64,000 bases of DNA from Lampris incognitus (Eukaryota > Chordata > Actinopteri > Lampriformes > Lampridae): assembly GCF_029633865.1 (NCBI RefSeq), contig NC_079216.1, positions 18,034,005 to 18,098,004 on the forward strand, written 5' to 3'. A program made the translations under genes and the position numbers. Of the stretch, positions 32,631 to 43,090 are shown in pieces; the stretch's first letter is position 1; every line of letters begins with the position of its first letter. The notes beneath the pieces were generated by a model that worked only from the letters and a program-made list of their open reading frames with translations, was not told where the DNA came from and did no database searches.

Positions 32631-34488
32631 GAAAATGACTTGAATATATTCGGAGTCTTTGAACGTCCATCCAGCCAGTGCCAAATTGTCCCGCTGTTAT
32701 TGGGTAATAGTCCCTCTTACACCTTTAAACGTAAAATAACTGAGAACCTATCTATTAAAAGTGTTCGATCCTCCCTAAAAACGAGTATTGTGTCCTGGTC
32801 TGGTAACAACCTAGGAGGAAACGGACACATAAAATCTGACCAGGAAAACAGATATAACTCATATATCATCAGACACTGGGATCTGCCCACTAAAAGTGTA
32901 ATCTTCTTCAGCTGGCCACTGGGTACCACTGTAGTTTTACATGATTTGAGTCCTGGGCACCGCTACTAGAGGAGCTGGTGCCTTGTGCGATCACATTGGT
33001 TGTACAGCCCATAGAGGGAGTTATTGGTTATATCCAGATGGTTAACCTGGGAGTATTAACCAGTAATCCTCTAATCAGTGAGTTCCCTCGATGCCACTGA
33101 GGATAGTGTACTCAACTGGATGATGACTCTTCTGACTGATCCACACCAGAGGCTGTAGTTATCATTATCACCACTAGATGCTGGTAAAATTGACTGTTTA
33201 TGGGAACATCGACACACCATGCAGAGCCTGCTCTGGTGGCATTAGTATCCTATCAAGGCAGCTGAAACCTGCCTCTCTGTCAGGGCAGTAAATCAAAACA
33301 AACTCCAGGACTGGAACATGTTTTGATGGAGCTGCACTGATATCTTTCATGACTTGGACTCAATGACTTATCGGTTTGATAAAAGTTTAATATCTGAGTC
33401 AGCTCCCGCTCATTAATCTTATACGAGGCCTTGTTGTGCGCTGGGGTGAGGTTTTCAGCACACACACACACACACACCTCCATGATCCATGAAAGTACAC
33501 CTTCCTGTTTTTGGGCGAGATGTGAAATGTAATGTCAACATACTAGGAAGTACATTTCCTGGGGAAAATGTACATTGCTCAGAGTGCTGGCGAGAATGAG
33601 GGATGAAAAAGAAAGATGGATGCAGCGTAATCTCTGAAGAAAGCAAGCGCTAACTTCTGAGCATTTCCCTCACAGTCCCAATAAAGTTTCAGGTCGCTAG
33701 CCATAAAACTATTATGGTTATCAAATGAACGGAAGCCAATAAGGGGTGAAGGAAACGGGGGAAGGAGCAGGGCCAGTAAATGAGTGGGTAAGGGAGAAGA
33801 GCTTTGGAAACTTTGGTGACTTCAGTTTGAAGTTTGCGGGGGCAAGAGGAGATTGACAAATGACTGGGAGTGAATTCGGCAGAATAAAGGGAGGATAAGG
33901 AGAGGAGAATGGGTTATTGTGTTGAAAGTTAGGAGCACACTTCAGGGATGGATGAAACAGGAAATTTGGTAACTAGTGTGAAAGCCGGGGAAAGTCTGTG
34001 GGGAAAAGGGGATGAAACGGAGGGATGGAGCAGGATATCAACTCACTCCATAAAAGCAGCATACTCTCATGGAAGTATTTAAATCGGGAGGGTTTTTTTC
34101 TGTGTCTTGCTCAAAAGCTCCAAGAGGAGTAGCATTGTTAAGAAATAGAAGAAGATGATGATGATGGAAGATTTCAGTTTTGTGCTGCTTTCAAATAACC
34201 CACAAACAAGAGAAAAAGAAACGCATTAGGAAGACTTTCGTTTATGAGGAGTGATAATTTTCTCATGAGCACCATTCTTTTTTAAAAGATCCTTTTCTCA
34301 GGTTTTGTCTTCATGGGATCAGAAATCAGTGGAGGTGGCGAGGAATTGGGGTGTAGAGAAAAGGGTAGACAAAGGTCCGATATGAACCAGGATGCTTGTC
34401 CGATTCAGCTGCTCTTACAAGCACACCAGTCAGACCAGCCTTTAGTCTGTATTATGGTAGATTTTTTTTACATTTGCTTTCCTTACTC
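32631..34488. other. intergenic, no recognised feature
   Basis: Unique-looking sequence with a (CA)n tract at 33458-33476 and purine-rich stretches at 33740-34060. No exon, RNA gene or element end was recognised. Confidence 0.5.
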
Positions 34489-34724
34489 GATAGGCCAGTA
34501 AAACCCAGCCACTGAGGATAGACCAGCCAGTGCATTCGTAGCGCCGGTCCCAAGCTCAGATAAATGGGGAGGGTTGAGTCAGGAGGGGCACCTGGTGTAA
34601 AACCTTTGCCAAATCAGCCAAATTGTAGCAGGGTGCCGGTGGAAATTATGCTACTGTTTGGAGCAGGAGAAGGGGAGGGGGAAGGCATGTCCAGAGGCAG
34701 CGAGAGAGGAGGAAGGGTAGGAGT

Positions 34725-35455
34725 GTGGAGGTGAGAGTTGAAACTTTGAATGTTGGCGCTATGACTGGTAAAGGGAGAGAGCTGGCTGATAGGATGGAGA
34801 GAAGGAAGGTAGATATACTGTATGTGCAAGAGACCAGGTGGAAGGGGAGTAAGGCCAGAAGCATCAGAGGAGGGTTTAAACTCTTCTACCATTGTGCGGA
34901 TAGGAGGAGAAATTGAGTAGGGTAATTCTGAAGGAAGAGTATGTCAAAAGTGTGCTGGAGGTGAAGAGAGTGTCAGACAGTGATGAGTATGGAGCTGGAA
35001 ATCGAAGGTGTGATGATGATTGTTATCAGTGCATATGCCCCGCAAGTTGGGTGTGAGATGAAACAGAGGGAAGAATTCTGGAGTGAGTGGATGATGTGGT
35101 GGAGAGGTTACCCAAGGAGGAGAGCATGGTGATTGGAGCAGACTTCAATGGGCATGTTGGTGAAGGGAACAGAGGTGAAGAGGAGGTGATGGGAAGGTAT
35201 GGAGTCAAGAAGAGAAATGTGGAAGGACAGATGGTGGTGGATTTTGCGAAAAGGATGGAAATGGCTGTGGTGAATACATATTTCAAGAAGAGAGAGGAAC
35301 ACAGGGTGACGTATAAGAGTGGAGGAAAGTGCACACAGGTGGACTATATCTTACTTAGGACGCATGATCTGAAAGAGATTAGAGACTGCAAGGTGGTGAC
35401 AGGGGAGAACGTAGCTAGGCAGCATCGGATGGTGGTCTGTAGGATGACTTTGTAA
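34725..35455 (+). pseudogene. RTE LINE endonuclease domain, frameshifted
   Basis: The first part (34725-34916) carries VETLNVGAMTGKGRELADRM and the VQETRW motif. The second (35087-35455) carries IGADFNGHVGEG and QVDYILLRTHDLKEIRDCKV. These are apurinic endonuclease-type LINE motifs; host proteins annotated craniofacial development protein 2-like often derive from them. A frameshift separates the two parts. Confidence 0.85.
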
Positions 35456-35974
35456 ACCAAGAGGAGGAAGAGAGTGAAGGCAGAGCCAAGGATCAAATGT
35501 TGGAAGTTGAAGAAGGAAGACTGTTGTGTGGAGTTCAGGCAGGAGTTAAGACAGGCACTGGGTGGTAGTGAAGAGTTGCCGGATGGCTGGGCAACCACTG
35601 CAGAAATAGTGAGGAAGACAGCTAGGAAGGTACTCAGTGTGTCATCAGGACAGAGGAAGGAAGACAAGGAGACTTGGTGGTGGAATGAGGAAGTACAGCA
35701 AATTATACAGAGGAAGAGGTTGGCAAAGAAGAAGTGAAGGATTGCAAGATGGTTGTGAGACTGGCACTGACGAAAAGACAGGAGACGGAAGTGGCAGAGT
35801 TGAAGATGCTAAGATATTCATTGGGAGTGACGAAGAAGGACAGGATCAGGAAAGAGTATATTAGAGGGACAGCTCAGGTTGGACGGTCTGGATACAAAGG
35901 AAGAGAGGCGAGATTGAGATGGTTTGGTCATGTGCAGAGGAGAGATGCTGGGTATATTGGGAGAAGGATGCTGA

Positions 35975-36226
35975 GGCTGCTTTCCATCCCCCACACCAGC
36001 CTGCGGACTTTTAGGGATAGAGCCTTTAATGTGGCAGCCCCCACCCTTTGGAACGCTATTTCAGCAGAGATCTGCAACGTTGCTTCTTTGGACAATTCTA
36101 AAAGACTCCTGAAAATCTACCTTTTTACTCAGGTCTGTAGTCTTTTTGTTGTTCTTATCTAGTGTAAAGTGTCCTTGGGTTCCTTGAAAGGCGCTATACA
36201 ATTCTAAGTTTTTGTTGTTGTTGTTG
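35975..36226 (+). mobile_element. L2-type LINE 3' end nested in the RTE element
   Basis: The RTE sequence breaks after gagaaggatgctga and resumes at agatggagctgcc. The insert encodes RAFNVAAPTLWNAISAEI and ends aaaggcgctatacaattcta followed by (TTG)n, typical of L2/Rex-type LINE ends. Confidence 0.88.
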
Positions 36227-36415
36227 AAGATGGAGCTGCCAGGCAAGAGGACGCCAAAGAGGAGGTTTATAGATGTGGTGACAGAGGACATGCAGGTGGC
36301 TGGCATGACGGGAAGATGCAGAGGACAGGAAGAGATGGAAAAGGATGATCCACTATGGCGACCCCTAACAGGAGCAGCCAAAAGTAGTAGTAGTTGATTG
36401 GATAGGCCAGTAAAA

Positions 36416-37345
36416 TAAAGGCTTTTTAACACTAGCGCTTATGAGAGTGCTTTGGTCTAGAGTGATCTCCAGTTCTGTTTGTGAAGATTCTTCAAGTCTT
36501 GTTCCCAAAGAACACCCTACCAACTTTAAAAACCTCTGATACAATAACTGAGCACACCAACAAGCTCTTTTTCTAGTCATGGTGTTTAATTGGACTTGCA
36601 CTGTTCTGGTGTCAGTCTTGAGTTTGAATTGTCACCTTGAAGTCTCGGACTTGACTCAGACTTGTCCCCCTAGAATCTCTGTCTGGACTTGGGTGGTCTT
36701 GACTATACAAGGCTGATTAGAGGTAATGTTTCTAATGTGGGGAGCCATTAAGGAAATGATTTCATTATTCAACTCTGATGAGCATATCGATCATGCCTCG
36801 ACTATAGAGCGTGTTCAGAAACACAGAGAAGCTGCTCCACACTGGGCACCCCTCTGCACCCCTCCTCATCTATACAAGGTCATGACCTTTTCAGTCACGA
36901 TGAAAATCCGCCCCAGATCCAAGATTTTGTGGAACACGCCCCGCACCACAAAACCATCTCGTCACCTATTGTCCTTCACAGTCACTCCATATGAGTGAGG
37001 GTGATGGGTGCTCTGCTCCAAGACCCTCTGACAGGAAACACAACTGGCTTTAGCAGCCATCAAATTGGTAGTCCTCTACACCCCACCCACCCCACCCCAC
37101 CCCCTACACACACACACACACACACACTTCGGAAAGAGTTTGATTTGGATTGATTTAAACAGCACTATACACAAGGGCATGGTGAGGACGAGGTCACGGA
37201 GAACCAGCCTTTGTGCTTTTTTTTGTCTTATTGTTTCTATATTATTTCTTTTCTGAGTTTCTGTAGATACTATTTTTCCAAACCAAGATTTTATAATTAG
37301 CCAGTTTTGTGATGTACGGGCCAATCACCTTTATTCTCTTTTTTT
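36416..37345. other. intergenic, no recognised feature
   Basis: It contains a (CA)n tract at 37108-37128. A 90-codon ORF at 36726 has no recognised similarity. Confidence 0.5.
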
Positions 37346-37349
37346 TTCT

Positions 37350-37785
37350 TAGATCCCCCCTTCCCCTTCCCCTTCCCCTTTTTTTCTACCCAGTTGTATC
37401 CTGCCAATTACCCCATTCTTCCGAGCTGTCCCGGTCGCTGCTCCACCCCCTCTGCTGATCCGGGGAGGGCTGCAGACTACCACATGCCTCCTCCAATACA
37501 TGTGGAGTCGCCAGCCGCTTCTTTTCACCTGACAGTGAGGAGTTTCGCCAGGGGGACGTAGCGTGTGAGAGGATCACGCAATTCCCCCAGTTCCCCCTCC
37601 CCCCTGAACAGGCGCCCTGAGGAGGCACTAGTGCAGAGACCAGGACACATACCCACATCCAACTTCCCACTCGCAGACACGGCCAATTGTGCCTGACCAA
37701 GCCGGAGGTGACATGGAGATTTGAACCGCCGATCCTCGTGTTGGTAGGCAATGGACTAAACCGTCACGCCACCCGGACGCCACCT
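37350..37785 (-). mobile_element. SINE family A, copy 7
   Basis: A full copy inverted, with the tRNA-like head at 37740-37785 (ggcgtccgggtggcgtgac when inverted). Confidence 0.9.
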
Positions 37786-38449
37786 TTATTCTTTTGAATC
37801 ACCTCTGTTTCTACTGTCGCCGTTCTAACGCGTTGGGTTTAGCATGATCCATTCAGTCCCCTCCTTACACTACTTCCTGTTTCCAGAGGATGTCTGGGAG
37901 GATGTTATTGGACCATGGGCAGCAGACCCAACATCTACCCTTCCGAGGCGTCTCCAGGGGTCCTCTCCCATAACTGACCCGTGACCTCAGGCCTTGCTTT
38001 GGAGGGGGAGGGGTGCGTAGTAAAGGTTTATCCATTGGTAACTGAGGATAAATCTGCTTTGTTCGGGTTTGGTAATCCGGTAAGCAGCTCTTCCCATCAA
38101 TGTGTGGCTGTTACCAGGGCAGCGTGCCGCCTCCAGATTAAAATGTTTGAAGGTATTGAGGGAAAAGCTTCAGAGGTTTTGCCAGTTTGCACACCAAACA
38201 TCCTGGGTGTGTAAATATACAGTTTTAAATTGTTCCCCCGTCTTCGAAAAGATTCTGCTTACTCAACTATGATGTTTTGCCAAGAAAAAGCAAACAGACC
38301 GTAGACAGCTTCCTCGCTGAAGTTTACTGCGGAAATAATGAAAACAATGTCCCAAAGCTGCTCACAAACCTCAGAAATGTAGAGATGTGATATTGCCGTG
38401 ATCGTATGTTTACGTTTGATCAAGTCATTACAGAGTTTTAATCAGAAAT
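37786..38449. other. intergenic, no recognised feature
   Basis: No element end or exon was recognised. Confidence 0.5.
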
Positions 38450-38895
38450 GTTGGGTCCGAGTGGCGTAGCGGTCTATTCCGTTGCCCCCCAACACGGGGA
38501 ACGCCGGTTCGAATCCCCGTGTTACCTCCGGCTTCTTCGTCGGGCGTCCCTACAGACACAATCGGCCGTGCCTGCGGGTGGGAAGCCGCGGATATGGATG
38601 TGTGTTCTGGTCGCTGCACTAGCGCCTCCTCTGGTAGGTCGGGGCGCCTGTTCAGGGGGGAGGGGGAACTGGAGGGAATAGCATGATCCTCCCACGTGCT
38701 ACGCCCCCCTGGCGAAACTCCTCACGGTCAGGTGAAAAGAAGCGGCTGGCGACTCCTCATGTATCGGAGGAGGCATGTGGTAGTCTGCCGCCCTCCCCGG
38801 ATTGGCAGAGGGGGGTGGAGCAGCAACCGGGACGGCTCAGAAGAGTGGGATAATTGGCCAGGAACAATCGGGGAGAAGAAGGGGGAAAATTTAAA
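38450..38895 (+). mobile_element. SINE family A, copy 8
   Basis: Full copy with head (gggtccgagtggcgtagcgg), B box ggttcgaatccccgtg and a gggggaaaatttaaaa end. Confidence 0.92.
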
Positions 38896-39189
38896 AAAAA
38901 AAACAAAGTCATTGAACATGGGGCATTTCAATCAATGTGCTCAGTCAGAACAATCTAGAAAGAAGAAGAGCTGATGGTCGTGAAACATATTATCAAGAGA
39001 AAACTTCTCAACTGACAAGCACCGACTGGTCTTCATCAGATCACGTGACCACCATGAAAAGGTCCTCATGAGTGACAGCAACGAGCAAAGGCTGGTTAGC
39101 CCAAACTGTATTCAACAGGAATAATGAAGAAAGGTGGCATGAAGTGACTTGAAACTGCAAACCGTTAGGAGACAGTCCTAATCTCTTCA

Positions 39190-41370
39190 GTGGTCTTTTT
39201 CCCCTGTCAGGTGAAGTCTGACGTTACCTTAGACTTTCCAAAAGTGTGGAGTGCGAGCCAAAGCATGGAGTGGCAGGAGCGGCAACCATGGATTTTTTTC
39301 AATGAGGTTTGCATCGGATGTTTAACATGTAAAGAGGCAAAAATACTACTTGGACCAAAGAGAGGGGTTCACTTATCCAGCGAGTGGGGAAAAGGAAGTG
39401 TGCATAGTGGCAGTGCAAAAGTTATGCGCAACCAAATATATAAACACAAGGACAGTGTCGTGCACAAACAAGCCAAAGAAATGGCCGGAGGAAAAAGGGA
39501 CGTGATGCCTACCATTATTACTGAGGCTAGGGCACACCACTTTGATGAGACAGAAGCAGCATTCAGAACCGCTTATTACAAAAGAACGAATGTCATTCAC
39601 GAAGATGGGCCCCTTAATAGAACTGCAAGAACAATACGGGTCTAAAATGGGAAAGGAACATAGATCAGACCACTCGCGTGCCGAGATTACAACCCACTTA
39701 GCCAGCGAAATGAAACGCACAATAATATCCAATCTGAAAAAAAGCAAACTTGCCGATTAGCATCTCAATAGATGAAAGCTCAGTGTATGGGATCGCTTAC
39801 CTCATCATCTACCTTCGGTCTGACATCAGTGGCAATGGTGATTTAGAAAATATCTTCTTGGACTTGGTCGAGCTAAAACAGAGCACGGATGCTGCATCAA
39901 TCTGCTCCTCTGAGAGAAAGTCTATTGATGCTGGGTTGGACGATGAGTGGCTGCGCAAGCATTTAATTGGTATCGCAACAGATGGGGCCTCCGTTCTAAC
40001 CGGAAAGGTGTCTGGACTTATTGCCCGACTTAAAACAGATTTCCCCAATGTTCAGGCTGTGCATTGTTTGGCACACCGCCTCCAACTAGCCTTCCACGAG
40101 TCACTTAAAGCAGTTGCGGGAATCAACTATTTTGACATTTTCATTTCTAAGTTATATGCAATCTGCCATCAATCCCCCCAAAATACCAGACTTCTGAAAG
40201 AAGCTGCGCTGGCGCTGGAAACGAGACTCGTACGGATAGGCAAACTCTTCACGATACGCTGGGTTGCCAGTAGTTTTAAAACTATCAAGGCTGGGGGTCC
40301 GCGGTGGTGTAGCGGTCTAAGCATCGGCGTTGTGTCGATGCAGTTGCTCACTGGGGACTGGGGTTCGCGCCCCGGTCTCGTCAGATCCGACTATGGCCGG
40401 ACTTGATGAAGCAGCAATCATTGGCAACGCTGTCCTCGGGAGGGGGCCGGAGTCGGCTTGTATGCGTCTCTGTGTGTGTCGGAAAAAACAGTGATTCGGC
40501 CTGGAGTCGCCTTGTCACGAAAGTGGGGAGGGGGTCTCTTTCGAGACTGCCGGCCGGGGAGATGCAGTTGGCGAACGCATGCAGTACGAAGGTGGGTGTT
40601 TGAATTAAAATAGGGATCGATTGGCCACTAAATTGGGAGAAATCAGAAATAAATTTAAAAAACTGTCAAGGCTGTGTGGCAAGACTTCCCTGCTCTGGCG
40701 AAACAGCTGAAGGAAGCAAGTGAGGACCCAAAGCACACGGATGCCGAGAGGCGGCACTTCAGTGGCCTTCGTAATCAGCTGATCTTGCATGTATGAGGGG
40801 CGATCTACCCGAGCTCCAACCCCTCTCTCTAAAACTACAGAAAAGAGATACAACTCTGAATCAGTCAAGCCGTGACGTCACACAAACTATCCGGGAGTGT
40901 TAACAGCGATGCAAGAAATGGGCGGCAAATCATTCCGCGTAGCCAAGGAGCGCATCGCAACGGCCACATTTCATGGAGTGCAACTGGTCGATGGCAAAGA
41001 GAACATCAACAGACGGCAGTTTCACCAGTCTGCAGCAGACGATCTAGTGAAACGTCAACCCCACTCCGATCTTGTACAACTACTGAAACCGCTGGGCAAA
41101 AGCTGCTGGCCGGCTGATCGTGGCGAGCTGGTTCTGTTTGGTGAACGAGAGGTCCACAAACTATAGCTGCTTTGGGAGCCATCGAGGGAGGCTGTGGAGG
41201 AGTACAGGGACTGGAGATTGCAGGGGACTGAAGGGAGCACGCTGAGGAGACTCTTGCTATTGCTGCTAAAACGTTTCTACCCAGCTCTGCAGAGTGCGAA
41301 AGAGGTTTCTCTGCGCTTAAGACATTGATCACAAGACGCGGACCCGTCTACGGGAGCAGAGTTTAAGCGC
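39190..41370 (+). pseudogene. hAT-family transposase (KIAA1586-like), broken
   Basis: An N-terminal zinc-finger-like part (WIFFNEVCIGCLTCKEAKIL, then IYKHKDSVVHKQAKEMAGG) is followed by the catalytic core region (ISIDESSVYGIAYLIIYLRS, IGIATDGASVLTGKVSGLIA, VQAVHCLAHRLQLAFHESLK). A SINE interrupts it at about 40292. Beyond that are WQDFPALAKQL-type sequence and the C-terminal dimerisation motif SSAECERGFSALKTLITRRG near 41280. Frameshifts lie near 39600, 39745, 40790 and 41160. hAT enzymes of this group gave rise to host genes such as KIAA1586, but the breaks make this a dead copy. Confidence 0.88.
40292..40660 (+). mobile_element. SINE family C inserted in the hAT transposase
   Basis: A tRNA-like head (gcggtggtgtagcggtctaa) with B box gggttcgcgccccgg. 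The transposase sequence aaaactatcaaggct before it recurs as aaaactgtcaaggct after it (about 40661), a 15-bp target duplication with one difference. Confidence 0.9.
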
Positions 41371-41599
41371 ACTTCTGTTTTTGGACGTTAATGGACCCCC
41401 ATCGGAATATTTCAACCCCAAAACTTTTCGTGAGGTCATGGCTGAAGGCCGGCCACCATCTTTCAACTTCATGGAAACCGGGGAAAGATGTCAAGAGAAA
41501 GGAAAAGAGGCCACTTTGGGCCAATAGGTGGTGGCTTTGGCACACCTTGGATATGAATGGGACAGACAGGTTGAAATGGGATGATTTGTAAAATGTTAA

Positions 41600-42221
41600 A
41601 AATGAAATAATAATTTTAAAAAGGCATATCGTAATGGTATTTGTATGTCTTTAAATGGGATGATTTGTAGAATGTTAAAAAATAAAAAAAGGTTAATGCA
41701 TTTTTAAAAGGTGTATTGTGGTATTTGTATTTCTTACTGTGTAATATACTGTATACTGTATATGCCTCGTGGTCACCCAGCGTCACCCTATAGATTAATG
41801 CACACCTTTTACAAATAATGTGGAACTGGGGCCTCCCAAAAAGCATAGTGGAACCGTTCGTGTTGATGACGTCATATTGAAATATTGCGCTCCAGCACAC
41901 GCACACAAAACACTACGAAGGTGGCACCCCCGAAAGCCTCGCGGTAATTCGAACACTGAGGTAGCACCCCCCAACACTCCCTGACACGACAGTGAGTGAC
42001 GGCTCTGTGGTGAATAAATTGGATGGTGGGGTAGGTCGGGAGGCCATCTTTTCAACCACAGGTCTGCAGTTCAAACTCCCAGCAAGCACCTGGCCCGCTG
42101 AGATGTAGTTGAGCAAGACGTTGCATCCCTTCCATTTCCAACCATCCTCTTTCTTTCACCTCGACCTTTGACCTGCCTGTTGTGGAAGCAGGAGAGTGTG
42201 GAGGGTGAGAAAATACGCAAA
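41600..42221. other. intergenic, short internal duplication
   Basis: The phrase gggatgatttgtaaaatgtt and a near copy recur at 41578 and 41657, with AT-rich sequence around. Nothing else was recognised. Confidence 0.5.
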
Positions 42222-42337
42222 CATCCACCCATCCATCCAGCCATTATTCAAGCCACTTATCCCAATCGCGGGATGCTGGAGCCTATCCCTGCAGTTATTG
42301 GGCGGCAGGCGGGGAGACACCCTGCACAGGCCGCCGG
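42222..42337 (-). mobile_element. SINE family B, 3' part
   Basis: Inverted 3' end (ccatccatccagccattatt, ggatgctggagcctatccct), broken off at about 42337. Confidence 0.85.
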
Positions 42338-43035
42338 TGCTAACAAAGGGGGGGGCGCTAAAAAGATCATTTTTGGTTTATCACGGACAAGTAGCAGTAA
42401 CATCACGCGCTATCCTCTAACCTCAGACAGACCCGGGTTAGTCTGTTCTGATGGAGTGGGTATCACCAAACTGGGCCCCAGTATGACATCGGCGACGGGG
42501 CTGAGTGATATTCATTTTCACGCACAGAAGTATCCAAGGACAGAGAACAATATAAATTATTGAATATTACTGAATAAAATATCATCCCTTTTAAAGAGGG
42601 ATTATGTGATGAGAAGAAACAGCTTTAGGCTAGCCTATTTTCCCATTGAGAAGGCTAATTACGATCCCCAGCCCCCACCCAGCTGCCTTCTGTGTTTTGT
42701 TTTTTCTTTTTTTTCCTCTCATGAGATTTGGCTTTCTCTGCTGAGACTTTTACAGCCGATCGGATCTTCTCATTCGGTGGTCTTTGGGGAGGAGCGCAGA
42801 AGAAGACCCCCCCTTGGAGAGAAAAAAAATCACATCGTCCTCCTTCATAAAGACAGTTTCCAGTCTGTCTGTCTGCTGGTCGCGGACAGGATCACTTTTT
42901 AACACTTGTGACAGATCATTTGGATCGGTGTGGCAGCGGAGGTTGGCCGTCTCTCTCTCTCTCTCTCTCTCCCTCTCTCTCTCCCTCTCACACACACAAC
43001 CCCTGTCTCTCTCTCCTACACTGTCATTCAAAGCG
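42338..43035 (+). promoter_or_regulatory. chrna7: presumed promoter and 5' UTR of the chrna7-like gene
   Basis: This stretch precedes the exon 1 ATG. It has no recognisable repeat except the (CT)n tract at 42949-43012. No TATA box or initiator could be chosen with confidence, so the transcription start is not assigned. The label rests on position alone. Confidence 0.4.
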
Positions 43036-43090
43036 ATGGAGGGACGGGGCTTTACCTTGTGTGTCCTGGCGGTGTCCTGCTTGCTCCAAG
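43036..43090 (+). CDS. chrna7: chrna7-like exon 1: start codon and signal peptide
   Basis: ATG at 43036 opens [18 protein letters not shown], a short charged start followed by a hydrophobic core, then the donor AAG|gtaggg at 43091. It ends in phase 1, as exon 2 requires. A (CT)n tract lies 25-85 bp upstream in the presumed 5' UTR. Confidence 0.8.

Larger units (their letters stand above)
34504..36400 (+). mobile_element. RTE-like LINE with 15-bp target duplication, internally deleted
   Basis: GATAGGCCAGTAAAA occurs exactly at 34489-34503 and 36401-36415. The 5' region includes ggataaatggggagggttga, common at RTE 5' ends. An endonuclease ORF (34725-35455 in two frames: LNVGAMTGKGRELADRMERR, IGADFNGHVGEGNRG) is followed, after loss of almost all of the reverse transcriptase, by the C-terminal end ([23 protein letters not shown]). 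A second LINE tail is nested inside. It ends in (TAG)n. Confidence 0.92.

Noticed and set aside
35087..35455. craniofacial development protein 2-like host gene
   Set aside because: That label is usually given to RTE endonuclease domains; here it lies in a LINE with target duplications.
36726..36998. 90-codon ORF as a gene
   Set aside because: No recognised motif, no splice partners and no neighbouring signal; such an ORF is expected by chance in sequence of this length.
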